Shown here: positions 1 to 9,389 of the stretch, in pieces
Position numbering within the stretch: position 1 is the stretch's first letter
Layout: each line of letters starts with the position of its first letter
Source of the DNA: Proteobacteria bacterium DTSAM18
Lineage (GTDB): Bacteria > Myxococcota_A > UBA796 > GCA-2862545
NCBI GenBank assembly: GCA_028767165.1
Contig: JARACJ010000001.1
Coordinates: 124,001 to 188,000, forward strand
Length of the DNA: 64,000 bases
Direction: 5' to 3'
Position numbers and translations under genes: made by a program
Notes under the pieces: model-generated
What the model was told of the DNA's origin: nothing
The model's database searches: none
What the model saw: the letters and a program-made list of their open reading frames with translations, nothing else

Positions 1-225
1 CAGGGAGGAGACTTCTCCACACCCATCCTGAGGGCCATGGGAGAGCGGGCCCCCGTCGAGGTGAAGGCTCCGGCCACGCCGGAGGACTGCCGGGCGCTGG
101 CGCTGTACGTGGATCTGTTGAACCGGCCGGAGCAGCCCGGCGTCACCCCGGACTGGATCGCGCCGGCGTGCCAGGCCTGCACCACGTTGAACGAGGGCGT
201 GCCCGTGGGGAAGTGTGATGCGTAG
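1..225 (+). CDS. C-terminal fragment of an unrecognised protein
   Basis: The frame is open from the window edge to a TAG at 223-225, so the 5' end is missing and only about 74 residues are seen. The visible part has three cysteines near its end (in ACQACT and GKCDA) and several prolines, and no domain that I recognise. The stop overlaps the start of the following lipoprotein gene by 8 bases, which suggests that the two are cotranscribed and translationally coupled. An internal ATG at 37 is in frame, but there is no reason to prefer it over a start outside the window. Function unknown. Confidence 0.6.
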   Translation, partial: QGGDFSTPILRAMGERAPVEVKAPATPEDCRALALYVDLLNRPEQPGVTPDWIAPACQACTTLNEGVPVGKCDA

Positions 226-1003
226 TGTCCTGTGGATCCTCTTCGTGGCCACCGCCGGGTGCGGGCCCAAGGTCGAGCAGGACGCGGGGCCGAGCGTGCT
301 CGACGACCTGGTCCTCTCCCTCGATCTGCGCAGCCCGCTGCAGTGCAGCACCCTCGTCCACGAGGAGGCCACCGGCATGGACGAGCAGGTGCAGGTCACG
401 GGCTGCCGGGTGGAGGTCACCTGGGAGCTGTCCCCGCTCGGGCGGTCCACCCTGACCCCGTCCACGTTCGTGGGGGCCGACGTGGCCCACATGGAGCGCC
501 GGGTCGACGCGTCGGCGGTCGCCGCCCGCACCATCCGTCTTGTCGATGCCCACAGCGAGGGCCTGTGGGATCTCCGGATCCCCGAAGACGACCTGCCGTG
601 GAGGCCTACCGGCGATGCCTGCGCCAGGCCGGACGACGACCCACGCACGGCGCTCGACCTGTCGGACTGGCGCTTCCTGGTGATCAAGGTGTGGACCCGT
701 GATCCCTTCGGCAACGTGGCGCCCTACGTGGCGGCACAGGACAGCTCCCTCGATCTGGTGTTCGACGCCGACCTGCCGACGTCCTTCCGGCCGAAGGTCA
801 GGGCGTCTTCCGTCCACGATGGCACCTGGCTGGCCATGTGGTGCGCCGACGCGCCCACACCTTCCTCGGTCGCGTTCAACGTCCGGGGCGCCGGTCAGCT
901 CACCACGCGCACCGTCGAGCTGCCGCCGGAGGTGGCGGGCGACACGATCACCGCCCTCGAGTACTACGTCGACCCCAGCCAGCACGTGGAAGCCTCACGC
1001 TGA
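218..1003 (+). CDS. Predicted lipoprotein, unknown function
   Basis: The product is 261 residues if translation starts at the ATG at 218; a GTG three bases earlier (215) is also possible. The N-terminus MRSVLWILFVATAGC is a short lipoprotein signal, and the Cys after TAG would be the lipidated residue. The remainder is soluble and has scattered cysteines (in LQCSTL, TGCRVE, DACARP, MWCAD), which could form disulfides outside the cytoplasm. No known domain was recognised. It overlaps the preceding partial gene, so the two probably form an operon. It converges on the minus-strand gene ending at 1016. Lipoprotein call good, function unknown. Confidence 0.7.
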   Translation: MRSVLWILFVATAGCGPKVEQDAGPSVLDDLVLSLDLRSPLQCSTLVHEEATGMDEQVQVTGCRVEVTWELSPLGRSTLTPSTFVGADVAHMERRVDASAVAARTIRLVDAHSEGLWDLRIPEDDLPWRPTGDACARPDDDPRTALDLSDWRFLVIKVWTRDPFGNVAPYVAAQDSSLDLVFDADLPTSFRPKVRASSVHDGTWLAMWCADAPTPSSVAFNVRGAGQLTTRTVELPPEVAGDTITALEYYVDPSQHVEASR

Positions 1004-1015
1004 CGAGCGGGGGCG

Positions 1016-2095
1016 TCAGCGGAACACGCGCCGGGGAAGGGTCAGGCTCAGGGTGAGGCCCGCGCCGGCCCCGATGGCCACGCCGGTGAACGCCATCTGC
1101 AGGTCCCAGGCGCGCTCCATCGCGTCCACCCGCTCCTCGTGGTCGGGAGGGTAGGGACGGGGAGGCCGATCCTCATACCGCTCGTCCGGCTCGAGCGCCT
1201 GTTCGAGGGCCCGGGCGTGCAGCGACTGTCCCACGCTCGCGGCCGTGAACCCCGCGGTGAGCAGGCCGGTGGTGATGGCCGTGACCGTGCGGGAGGGGGT
1301 CCACCAGGGCCTTCGGGTGGGAGGCGTGGAGAGGATGTGGGCCTGGTCGCCCAGACTCGGACAGCCCGCGATCAGCTGCTCGTCGAAGACCGGCACGAAG
1401 CGGAGCCGGTGGGCCGAGACCAGGGCGTGGGGCGGCGTGGGGGAGATCTCCTGCATGGCCCAGTGCATCTCCACCTGCTCCCCCTCCACCTGCTTCAGGT
1501 CGAGCCACAGGAAGCGGGGTGTGGTGCGGGACATGGCATGCAGGCGCCCGTGGGTGGCGAGCCGGCCATCGAAGAGCAGCTCGGCCAGGGGACCGGAGGG
1601 GATCGGCGTGCCGTCGAAGACGTGCTGGGGCCAGGTGCGCGCGCCCCACATGTCGGAGGTGGGGAACTCGGCGCCGAGGGAGGTCCGCACGCTCCGGGAC
1701 GACAACCACGGGGCGCTGTCGTCGCGGGTGAGGTGCACGGTGAACCGGCCAGTGTCGCCGACGACCTTGCGGATGTCGGCGGCGAGCATGGTGGCGACCT
1801 GCAGCGACGGCGAGGTCAGCTCGTCGGCGAGGGGCACGTCGAGCACGTCGTCCTGGGTGGCGGTGTGGGCCTGCAACACGCGGCGCCGGGCAGCCTGCTG
1901 GATCGGCGTGGGGGCACCGTGCTCACACAGGCACAGGGCCACCTGGGGGTCGTAGCTGCGGGGGTCCTCGGAGATCGCCGTGATGACCGACTCGGTGTCG
2001 GGGGCCTCGGCCATCCAGGCTTCGATGTCCTTGCAGATCCGTTGGGCACTCGTGTCGGCCCACGCCTGGGAGCCCATCAGGACCAGCCACCACAT
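1016..2095 (-). CDS. Exported or membrane-anchored hypothetical protein
   Basis: The product is 359 residues. It begins with a short hydrophobic stretch (MWWLVLMGSQAWA) that looks like a cleavable signal peptide. A mostly soluble region of about 260 residues follows, and two hydrophobic segments lie near the C-terminus (about residues 270-290 and 335-352), separated by a charged, proline-rich loop. This could be a periplasmic domain tethered to the inner membrane by a C-terminal hairpin. The start is the ATG at 2093-2095, with GGAGGAG just upstream. A TACAAT box lies about 26 bases upstream. The gene is divergent from the kinase gene at 2215. I do not recognise the family. Confidence 0.65.
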   Translation of the reverse strand: MWWLVLMGSQAWADTSAQRICKDIEAWMAEAPDTESVITAISEDPRSYDPQVALCLCEHGAPTPIQQAARRRVLQAHTATQDDVLDVPLADELTSPSLQVATMLAADIRKVVGDTGRFTVHLTRDDSAPWLSSRSVRTSLGAEFPTSDMWGARTWPQHVFDGTPIPSGPLAELLFDGRLATHGRLHAMSRTTPRFLWLDLKQVEGEQVEMHWAMQEISPTPPHALVSAHRLRFVPVFDEQLIAGCPSLGDQAHILSTPPTRRPWWTPSRTVTAITTGLLTAGFTAASVGQSLHARALEQALEPDERYEDRPPRPYPPDHEERVDAMERAWDLQMAFTGVAIGAGAGLTLSLTLPRRVFR

Positions 2096-2121
2096 CCAGG
2101 GCTCCTCCGGGAACAGGGGCC

Positions 2122-2127
2122 ATTGTA
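2122..2127 (-). promoter_or_regulatory. Candidate -10 box TACAAT for the exported protein gene
   Basis: On the minus strand the bases read TACAAT inside GTACAATGGCC, which would place transcription start about 20 bases before the ATG. No convincing -35 hexamer is seen at 16-18 bases. The same box occurs before two other minus-strand genes for exported proteins (36909 and 47157). Confidence 0.35.
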
Positions 2128-2214
2128 CGGGGGCCCCGACGGGAAGGGTAGCCCTTGCGCTGGATTCCGGGGGATGGGTGTGGCAGACTTCGCCGGGTTC
2201 CTCGGGGGGGAGAC

Positions 2215-3705
2215 GTGGCGCACACGCTGCTTGCAGGCCGATACGTTCTCGACAGGGTGATCGGTGAGGGAGGGATGGCGATCGTCCATCAGGCCTTCGA
2301 CACCCGGTTGAAGGTCTGGCGGGCGGTCAAGATCATCAGCGTCACCGTGCCGGAGTCCAGCAAGCTGCAGTCCCGGTTCCTGCGGGAGGCCCGGGCGATG
2401 GCCGCGCTCGATCATCCCCACGTGGTCCGGGTGGTCGACGTCGAGGTCCGCGAGCAGCACCCCTACCTCGTCATGGAGCTGGTGCGCGGGGGCTCGCTGG
2501 TGGACTGGCTCGACCGCTGGGGGGCGATGCCGCCGGCGATGGCGGTCGAGGCCATCCGACAGACGGCGGTGGGCGTGCAGGAAGCCCACCGGCAGGGGCT
2601 GGTGCACCGCGACCTGAAGCCCCACAACGTCCTCATCACCGAGACGGGCCAGTGCAAGGTCACCGACTTCGGCATCGTGCGTCCCGAGCGGGGCGAGGCG
2701 GAGCTCACGCGCACCGGCGCGGTGATGGGCACCTGGGGCTACATGTCGCCGGAGCAGCGGGCGGATGCCTCTCGGGTCGATGCCCGGGGCGACATCTACG
2801 CGCTCGGGGCCATGCTGTACGCCCTGCTGCGGAACAAGCCGCCGGTCGACCTGTTCGCGGCCCGTCAGGATCCCTCCCTGCTCGGAGGCATCCCCGAGCC
2901 CCTGACCGAGGTCATCCTCTCCGCCACGGCCTACCACGCGGAGGATCGTCCCCAGGACGTCGCGGCGTTCCTCGAGATGCTCGAGCACGCTCGCTGGGCC
3001 TTGCCGCTGCCCCAGGGTGACGAGCGGCAGATCCGCCCGGCGGTCACCGTCGATCCCCTGCCCGATGCCCCCCAGGGCATCCCGGACGGCTACGTCTCCG
3101 CCCACTCCTTCCTCGGCCGCACCCTGGCCTGGGAGGGCAGCACCCGCATCGGGCTCGCGCTGATCCTCGGCTCGGCGATGCTCGTGGGGTCCCTGGCGCT
3201 GCTCCTGGTGGTGACGTTCGACCCGAGCCGCAGGGCCCAGGCACCCACGGCCTCCGTGGGGCAGGCGGCGCCCGTCGAGCGGGAGGTGCCCGCCGAGCAG
3301 GTGGGTGGACGGGGCGTGGAGCCGGCACTGAAGGTGGCGTCTCGCGACGTGGTGCAGGAGGCGCCGGAGCGGGCCGTCGATGCAGCGCCCGAGCCCCGCC
3401 GGCCTGCGCCGCTGCTCCAGGACTGCCTGTCGGTGTACCACGTGAACCAGCCCTTCAAGGCGGGTCAGGCGGAGAGCAACACCGTCGTGGTGTCCAGCTG
3501 CCGGGAGAACAGGAGCCCGCTGGTGGTGCACTACCGGCCGGTCCCCGGCGTGTGGACACCGGTCACGATGAAGCCGGCGTCCGGCAACTTCGCCGCGCAC
3601 CTCAAGCTGCCCGAGGCCACCCGGGAGGTGGCCTGGTACGTCACCTCCAAGGGAACGACGGGCCTCGGCTCGAAGCAGGCGCCGATCCTCACCGAGGTGC
3701 GCTAG
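2215..3705 (+). CDS. Receptor-type Ser/Thr protein kinase
   Basis: The product is 496 residues. The N-terminal kinase domain (about residues 10-260) has a glycine loop (GEGGMA), the ATP-binding Lys in AVK at 39, the catalytic loop HRDLKPHN with Asp133, DFG at 151, and SPE in place of APE. All catalytic residues are present, so it should be active. A linker, one membrane segment (about 312-334) and a roughly 160-residue C-terminal part outside the cytoplasm follow. That part has two cysteines and a beta-rich look and may sense ligands. I chose the GTG at 2215 because GGGGGGAGA lies just upstream and the kinase domain begins 10 residues later; an upstream TTG at 2155 would add 20 residues with no kinase similarity. 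It converges on the porin-like gene with a 6-base gap. Confidence 0.92.
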   Translation: MAHTLLAGRYVLDRVIGEGGMAIVHQAFDTRLKVWRAVKIISVTVPESSKLQSRFLREARAMAALDHPHVVRVVDVEVREQHPYLVMELVRGGSLVDWLDRWGAMPPAMAVEAIRQTAVGVQEAHRQGLVHRDLKPHNVLITETGQCKVTDFGIVRPERGEAELTRTGAVMGTWGYMSPEQRADASRVDARGDIYALGAMLYALLRNKPPVDLFAARQDPSLLGGIPEPLTEVILSATAYHAEDRPQDVAAFLEMLEHARWALPLPQGDERQIRPAVTVDPLPDAPQGIPDGYVSAHSFLGRTLAWEGSTRIGLALILGSAMLVGSLALLLVVTFDPSRRAQAPTASVGQAAPVEREVPAEQVGGRGVEPALKVASRDVVQEAPERAVDAAPEPRRPAPLLQDCLSVYHVNQPFKAGQAESNTVVVSSCRENRSPLVVHYRPVPGVWTPVTMKPASGNFAAHLKLPEATREVAWYVTSKGTTGLGSKQAPILTEVR

Positions 3706-3711
3706 GCGCCG

Positions 3712-4923
3712 CTACTGCTGCAGGTCGTCCACCGGCGGCGGGCCGTCTTCGCGAAGCTGCAGGCGGTTGAGCTCGGGGTGGTTGCGGCTCGGGTAGGCGA
3801 AGCCCACCCACATGCGCAGGCTGTCGTTCTTGCGGGGGTCGCCCTGCAGCTCCATGCGGTGGATGTAGCCGGCGCCGATGGACAGGAAGGGCAGGGGCTC
3901 CCGCCAGGTGGCGCCCACGTGCAGCTGGGCGGTGTCGCCGGCGTCGGACAGGTCGGTGTTGTCGTCGAGCATCGAGAAGCGGACGGCCGGATGGATGCCA
4001 CCGATGCCGGTCTCGCCGAACCAGGACAGCTGGGCCGAGAACCCCCAGCGGATGGTGGTGTCGAGGACGTCTGGTGGGACGAGGACGTCGTCGCCGAGGG
4101 GGTCGATGAAGGTGGCGATGCCGGACGCGAGCAGGGAGAAGCCCCTGATGCGTCCGTTGAGGTCGGCGGTGACCCGGTTCTCCCGGGTAGAGGCGGTCTT
4201 CTGGTGGATCCAGCCGGCGCCGAAGCCGAAGGCGTCGTCGGTGGCGTTGGTGCGGTAGGTGTCGCCGCCGATGGACGCCTCGATGCGCGCAGCGACCAGC
4301 ATGCCCGGGTCCACGTCGCGGTAGTTCGAGCCGTTGCCGTTGAACGCGCCGACGGTGGCCCGCAGTGCCTTGTAGGTGTGCTGCGCGGTGAAGCCGAGGT
4401 CGCGGTTGGGGGCGAGCACGTTGGTGGAGAGCGAGCGCTCCTCGTAGACGAGATCGTTGGCGCTCATCCGCATCTCGCGGGCGAAGTGCACACCGTGCAG
4501 GCCGATGGAGAGCATGGTGTCGCCGGCCACCGAGCGGAAGCGGGTGTTCACCCGGGCGGTGACCAGGTCGAAGGGGGTGTCCTCCCGGGTGATGCGGTCG
4601 AACGGGGCCGCCGTGCCGGCACGGAACCGCCAGTCGATCCACCGGTACTGGCCGTACAGGCCGAAGCGTGCGCGGGTGAGCTGGAAGCCGGGATCGACCT
4701 CGGGGTCGCCCGGAGAGCTGCCGTCTGCCACCTCGTCCTCGTCCTGATCCCAGAAGTACACCCAGGTCTGGATCTGGGTGGTGGGGGACACGAGCATGCC
4801 GCGACGCTGCGGCGGTGTGTCGTCGTCGATGTCGGTGTAGGAGCCGGCGCTCGCCCCCGCCCAGGGAGCCATCAGGCCGAAAGTGCACAACAGGACTTGT
4901 GATCGGAGGGGGGAAGGTGGCAT
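3712..4923 (-). CDS. Porin-like outer-membrane beta-barrel protein
   Basis: The product is 403 residues. A signal peptide (MPPSPLRSQVLLCTFGLMAPWAGASA) is followed by alternating polar and hydrophobic residues with many aromatic girdles and Gly/Asn turns. The segment from about residue 55 (FQLTRARFGLYGQYRW) resembles the first strands of phosphate-selective porin O/P proteins. This suggests an outer-membrane channel for anions or small solutes; the substrate cannot be told from sequence. The start is the ATG at 4921-4923; longer readings to 5382 only add antisense sequence of the next gene. It is divergent from the PHP-domain lipoprotein with 39 bases between starts, so the two may share regulation. 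Confidence 0.75.
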   Translation of the reverse strand: MPPSPLRSQVLLCTFGLMAPWAGASAGSYTDIDDDTPPQRRGMLVSPTTQIQTWVYFWDQDEDEVADGSSPGDPEVDPGFQLTRARFGLYGQYRWIDWRFRAGTAAPFDRITREDTPFDLVTARVNTRFRSVAGDTMLSIGLHGVHFAREMRMSANDLVYEERSLSTNVLAPNRDLGFTAQHTYKALRATVGAFNGNGSNYRDVDPGMLVAARIEASIGGDTYRTNATDDAFGFGAGWIHQKTASTRENRVTADLNGRIRGFSLLASGIATFIDPLGDDVLVPPDVLDTTIRWGFSAQLSWFGETGIGGIHPAVRFSMLDDNTDLSDAGDTAQLHVGATWREPLPFLSIGAGYIHRMELQGDPRKNDSLRMWVGFAYPSRNHPELNRLQLREDGPPPVDDLQQ

Positions 4924-4962
4924 GAGTGGGACGGCTCCACGAAAGGGCGAAGAGGTGTGTCC

Positions 4963-7956
4963 ATGTACCGAATGCGGTCCCTGCTTGTCATCTGTGCCTT
5001 GGCGGCGGGCGTCGTGGGCTGTGGGAACGAGGAGTCCGGTCCCGCCTCCTTTGCCTCCGCTCGGCGCATCGACAGCCTCGACGAGATCGTGGGCGGGCCG
5101 AAATCCCTCGGCCGTCCAGGGGATCTGCTCCTGGAGAACGAGTTTTTCCGGGCGGTGATCCTCACCGATCGCCCCAGCATGGGGCCCCACATCAGCGGCG
5201 GTTCCCTCGTCGACCTCGACCTCGTCCGCAACGACACCCGGTACGACGGCGGCTTCGGTCGCGATCAGTTCAACGAGATGTTCCCCATGGTCTCGATGAA
5301 CGCCCAGGCCACGGCCGAGACGGGCGGTGTGACCATCGCCCACGAGGGCTCGTCGACGGAGGCCGCCGTCGTCCGGGTCCACGGACCAGGAGAGCCGTTC
5401 CTGTCGGTGCTCGGCATCCTGTGGGGCATGGTGCAGATGCCCGACATGTGGCTCACCACCGACTTCATCGCCGAGCCGGGCCTGCCCTGGCTCACGGTGG
5501 AGACCACGGTCTCCTTCGAGGACGAGGGGCCGGTCACCGGCGGCGCCCCGGTGGACTACCCGGAGGGGGGCATCGACATCCTCGGCGCCGGCCTCGAGAC
5601 CGGGCTCGTGTTCGGCGACTTCTTCCTGGCGGGCGGTAGCCTAGAGGTGTTCGCGCCGGGCATCGGCTTCGACGAGGACGGTGCCGTGTTCGAGGCGAAC
5701 CAGGCGGGGATCAACAGCTTCCTCGAGCCCTTCGCGTTCCCCTTCGTGGTGGGGGTGGGCGAGGGCATCTCCTACGGACTCGTCCCCGATGCCGGTGAGC
5801 TGTACGTGCCGCTCTTCACGGCGAGCCAGACCGCCCTGGTCGGCGGGGCGGTCGACGGCAACGGCGAGGCCGAGCGCTTCGAGCCGGGCAGCACCTTCAC
5901 CTACCGCCGCCACTTCCTGGTGGGCCACGGCGACGTCGGGTCGGTGGTCGACCAGATGATCGACCTGCGCGGCATCCCCGCCGGAACCGTCCGGGGCCAC
6001 GTGCTCGAGCGCAGTTCACTGCTGCCACTCTCCGGCATCAGCGTGTTCGTCTTCGAGCCCGGCGCGGAGGACCCCTACAGCGAGTGGAAGACCGACATCG
6101 CGCCCACCGACGTCCTCGACGACGGCTCCTTCGGCGGCCGGCTGCCTGTGGGCGACTGGGAGCTGCAGGTGTACGAGCGGGGCAGGGGGCGCTCCCCGCG
6201 GCTGCCCGTCACCGTCTCCGAGGGAGACACGCTCGACGTGCGCCTGGAGGCGGCCCGGCCGGGCACCGTGCGCGTGCGCCTGGTCGACGAGCGGGGGGAG
6301 CCCATCCCCGGCAAGGTCACGGTCTTCCGCACCGACGGCGCCTCCGGCCGGCATCCGGCCCTGGGAGACAGCTTCATCGCCGGCGACCCCGAGACGGTCG
6401 CCTTCGCCCACGACGGCTTCACCGACATCCCGATGCGGCCCGGCGAGTACGAGGTCGTGGCCTCGAGGGGACTCGAGTACGAGATCGCCGTCTCCGATCC
6501 GTTCCGCGTCGACGAGCGCTCCGTCCACGATCTCGAGCTGCAGCTGGTCCGGGGCATCGACTCGGAGGGCTGGATCAGCGCCGACCTGCACGTCCACTCG
6601 TCCCCGTCCCACGACTCCGGCGTCTCGCCCACGGATCGGGTCCGCACCATGGCCTGTGAGGGCGTGGAGTTCTTCGCCACCGCCGATCACGACTACATCT
6701 CCGACTTCGCGCCCTACGTGGAGCAGCTGGGTCTCGAGGCGTGGGTCAGCACTGCGCCGGGCGTCGAGACCACCACCGTCGAGCTCGGCCACTACCTCGC
6801 GTTCCCCTTGCAGCAGCAGTTCCTCGGCGATGTGGGGGGGGCCCTCGACTGGACGGGCATGCTCCCCGAGGAGATCATGACCGGCCTGCGGGAGCTCGGT
6901 CGCGACGCCGGATACGAGCCGGTGGTGTTCGTGGGGCACCCCCGTGACGGCATCTTCGGCTACTTCGACCAGTACGGCTTCGACCCCTTCTCCGGAGATG
7001 TCGACGACCCCACCTTCCGGCCGGGGCTGCTCACCCTCGCCAACACGCTCATCACGGCGGACGCCGCCAGCCTCGACATGGACGGCATCGAGCTGTTCAC
7101 AGGCAAGCGCATCGATCTGCACCGCACGCCGCTTCAGCGCGAGCTCGATGGCTTCGCCGACGACGACGGCACGGACGTGCTCGACTGGATCACCCGCACC
7201 ATGGAGGAGCAGGAGGGCCTGAGCGAGGGCGTCTACCGGCTCACGGGGGAGCTCGAGGGCCAGGTCGACGACTGGTTCACCCTGCTCAACCTCGGCTTCC
7301 GCATGACGGCCCTGGGCAACTCCGACACCCACTCCCTCACCGACACCGAGGCCGGCTGCCCGCGGAACTTCGTCGCATCGCCCACCGATGCACCGGCGTT
7401 CATCCGGGCCCAGGACGTCGCCGACGCGGTGCGCGATCACCGGGTCGTGGCCAGCTATGGCCCCTTCCTCACCATGCATGTCGACGGAGCGCCCATCGGC
7501 TCCGACGTGCGGGCCCGCGATGGCGTGGTCGGAATCGATCTGCGCGCGCAGGCGCCGTCGTGGATGTCCCTGGACCGCATCGAGCTGTATGCCAATGGCA
7601 CGCTCATCCGGGAGTTCGACGTGCCGCCCGACACGCCGTCGGATCTGCGGTTCGAGACCTTCATCGACCTCGAGCTCGACGAGGACACCTGGTTCGTGGC
7701 GATCGCCACCGGCAGCGAGGCCATGTCGCCGGTCTTCACCTCCGTCGAGATCCCCTACATCCCCCTCGAGGAGGCGGTCACCGCCGCCCTGCAGCCCATC
7801 GAGGCCATCGGCAGCTTCCTGTCCGACCCGGTGCCGTTCCCCAAGATCCATCCGATCACGCCCTATGCCCTCACCAACCCCATCTGGGTGGACGTGGATG
7901 GCGACGGCTTCCAGGCTCCGGGAATTCCCGGCTGGATGGTGCCGGCGGAGCCCTGA
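4963..7956 (+). CDS. PHP-domain metallohydrolase lipoprotein (CehA/McbA type)
   Basis: The product is 997 residues. The N-terminus MYRMRSLLVICALAAGVVGC is a lipoprotein signal with the lipid Cys in VVGC. The first 500 residues are beta-rich and include carboxypeptidase-regulatory-like repeats (about 340-520). The PHP metal-binding domain follows from about 530: ADLHVHSSPSHDSG, then TADHDY, then VGHPRDG, then GNSDTHS. These His/Asp clusters are the metal ligands of the PHP superfamily, whose members cleave phosphoesters; CehA/McbA relatives are the best match. The ATG at 4963 was chosen over the GTG at 4957 because AGAGG is 7 bases from the former and too near the latter. The substrate is unknown, and the location is probably periplasmic or outer membrane. 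Confidence 0.88.
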   Translation: MYRMRSLLVICALAAGVVGCGNEESGPASFASARRIDSLDEIVGGPKSLGRPGDLLLENEFFRAVILTDRPSMGPHISGGSLVDLDLVRNDTRYDGGFGRDQFNEMFPMVSMNAQATAETGGVTIAHEGSSTEAAVVRVHGPGEPFLSVLGILWGMVQMPDMWLTTDFIAEPGLPWLTVETTVSFEDEGPVTGGAPVDYPEGGIDILGAGLETGLVFGDFFLAGGSLEVFAPGIGFDEDGAVFEANQAGINSFLEPFAFPFVVGVGEGISYGLVPDAGELYVPLFTASQTALVGGAVDGNGEAERFEPGSTFTYRRHFLVGHGDVGSVVDQMIDLRGIPAGTVRGHVLERSSLLPLSGISVFVFEPGAEDPYSEWKTDIAPTDVLDDGSFGGRLPVGDWELQVYERGRGRSPRLPVTVSEGDTLDVRLEAARPGTVRVRLVDERGEPIPGKVTVFRTDGASGRHPALGDSFIAGDPETVAFAHDGFTDIPMRPGEYEVVASRGLEYEIAVSDPFRVDERSVHDLELQLVRGIDSEGWISADLHVHSSPSHDSGVSPTDRVRTMACEGVEFFATADHDYISDFAPYVEQLGLEAWVSTAPGVETTTVELGHYLAFPLQQQFLGDVGGALDWTGMLPEEIMTGLRELGRDAGYEPVVFVGHPRDGIFGYFDQYGFDPFSGDVDDPTFRPGLLTLANTLITADAASLDMDGIELFTGKRIDLHRTPLQRELDGFADDDGTDVLDWITRTMEEQEGLSEGVYRLTGELEGQVDDWFTLLNLGFRMTALGNSDTHSLTDTEAGCPRNFVASPTDAPAFIRAQDVADAVRDHRVVASYGPFLTMHVDGAPIGSDVRARDGVVGIDLRAQAPSWMSLDRIELYANGTLIREFDVPPDTPSDLRFETFIDLELDEDTWFVAIATGSEAMSPVFTSVEIPYIPLEEAVTAALQPIEAIGSFLSDPVPFPKIHPITPYALTNPIWVDVDGDGFQAPGIPGWMVPAEP

Positions 7957-7985
7957 CGGCCTATGGAACGGCCAGAGGTCCCTGC

Positions 7986-9305
7986 ATGGCGCGTATCCTG
8001 AATGAGCCGTTTTCCTCTGCCCTCGTGGTGGAGAATCCCCATCCGTCACTGAGGCAGAACCTGCTCGACGTGGGCATCGAGTCCGTCTGGCTCGACGAGG
8101 TCACCACCGATGACCAGCTCATCGAGGCCATCAACGCCTGCGGCGCGCAGGTGCTGTTCAAGCGGTCCCGGGTGCCGGTCACCGAGAAGGTCCTGGCGGC
8201 CTGTCCCACCCTCCACGCGGTGCAGCTGTGCTGCATCGGCGACGACTCGGTCGACAAGAAGGCGGCGGCCCGGCACGGGGTGATGGTCTTCAACGACCCC
8301 ACGAGCAACGGCCGGAGCGTGGTGGAGATGACCCTGGCCCACCTGCTCGCGCTGTCCCGCCGGCTGTACTCCACCAACGACCGGGCCCACGAGAACCACT
8401 GGGACAAGAACAACAAGGGTCGCTACGAGGTCCTCGGCAAGACCATCGGCCTGCTCGGCCTGGGCAACATCGGTCGGCAGGTGGCCCGGATGTGCGAGGC
8501 CCTGGGCATGGAGGTCATCTTCTTCGACTCCCGCCCCGTGGCGCGCGAGGTCGGCCGGGAGATGGGCTGGCAGCCCTGTGCGAACCCTGCTGAGCTGTTC
8601 AGCCGCGCAGACTACGTGTCCTGCCACCTGTCGGCCAAGGATGCCTGGGGCCACAGCAACGCGGGCATGCTGGACGACGTCCTGCCGCTGCTCGGGTCGG
8701 AGCGTCCCGAGTCCAGCCCCCGCATCTTCATCAACCTCGCGCGGGGCAACCTGTACGCCGAGAAATCGCTGCTCGACGCCGTGTCCTCCGGAGCCATCCG
8801 TCGCGCCGCCGTCGACGTCTACCCCACGGAGCCTGCGCCGGGGGAGGACTGGTACAACCCCTACGCAGCCGAACCCAACATCGTCTGCACGCCACACATC
8901 GGCGCCGCCACCCAGGAGGCCCAGCCGCGCATCGCGTCCCGCGTGGCCCAGACCATCGGGCGATACTCCCAGCTCGGCCTCATCCGTGACTGCGTCTACA
9001 TGCCGCGGTTCCAGCTCCCCGTGCAGCCGCCCGAGCCCGGGCAGGCTGTGCTCGCGGTCGTGCACTCCACGGTGGCGGGCACCAAGAAGGCCGTCCAGGA
9101 TGCGATCTACGAGGCCGGCGTGAGCACGCTGGGCTCGGCCCACCAGGACTTTCCCGTGGGCATCGCGTACGACTTCAGCGTGCTGAGCGAGCCCGTGAGC
9201 GAGGCCGCACTCGAAGGCATCGTGGAGCATGCCCGCTCCCTCATCGGTGATGCCTCCGCCATCCGCGCGGTGCGGCAGATCACGGTCACCGGCCAGGAGC
9301 GCTGA
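7986..9305 (+). CDS. D-isomer 2-hydroxyacid dehydrogenase, phosphoglycerate dehydrogenase-like
   Basis: The product is 439 residues and is probably cytoplasmic. The NAD-binding motif GLGNIGRQVA and the catalytic set of the family are present: Arg in NLARGN, Glu in PTEPAPGED and His in CTPHIGAATQEA. The length and a C-terminal 90-residue ACT-like region (AVVHSTVAGTKKAVQDAI) match SerA, which oxidises 3-phosphoglycerate in serine synthesis. The closest type is SerA, but other 2-hydroxyacids are possible, so no symbol is given. The start ATG follows AGAGG by 11 bases and lies 30 bases after the PHP gene, so the two may be cotranscribed. A strong hairpin follows. Confidence 0.88.
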   Translation: MARILNEPFSSALVVENPHPSLRQNLLDVGIESVWLDEVTTDDQLIEAINACGAQVLFKRSRVPVTEKVLAACPTLHAVQLCCIGDDSVDKKAAARHGVMVFNDPTSNGRSVVEMTLAHLLALSRRLYSTNDRAHENHWDKNNKGRYEVLGKTIGLLGLGNIGRQVARMCEALGMEVIFFDSRPVAREVGREMGWQPCANPAELFSRADYVSCHLSAKDAWGHSNAGMLDDVLPLLGSERPESSPRIFINLARGNLYAEKSLLDAVSSGAIRRAAVDVYPTEPAPGEDWYNPYAAEPNIVCTPHIGAATQEAQPRIASRVAQTIGRYSQLGLIRDCVYMPRFQLPVQPPEPGQAVLAVVHSTVAGTKKAVQDAIYEAGVSTLGSAHQDFPVGIAYDFSVLSEPVSEAALEGIVEHARSLIGDASAIRAVRQITVTGQER

Positions 9306-9336
9306 GGCGCTCCTCGCACTGGGGTCCATCACGACG

Positions 9337-9367
9337 AAGGGCGGCTCCCCGTGGGGAAGCCGCCCTT
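9337..9367. terminator. Bidirectional terminator hairpin
   Basis: The 31 bases form a near-perfect stem (AAGGGCGGCT with its complement, and CCCC with GGGG) around a 2-base loop. They lie between convergent genes ending at 9305 and 9390, so the hairpin can serve both. The T-tract is weak. Confidence 0.75.
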
Positions 9368-9389
9368 GATGCGTGTACCGCTTCGCTGC

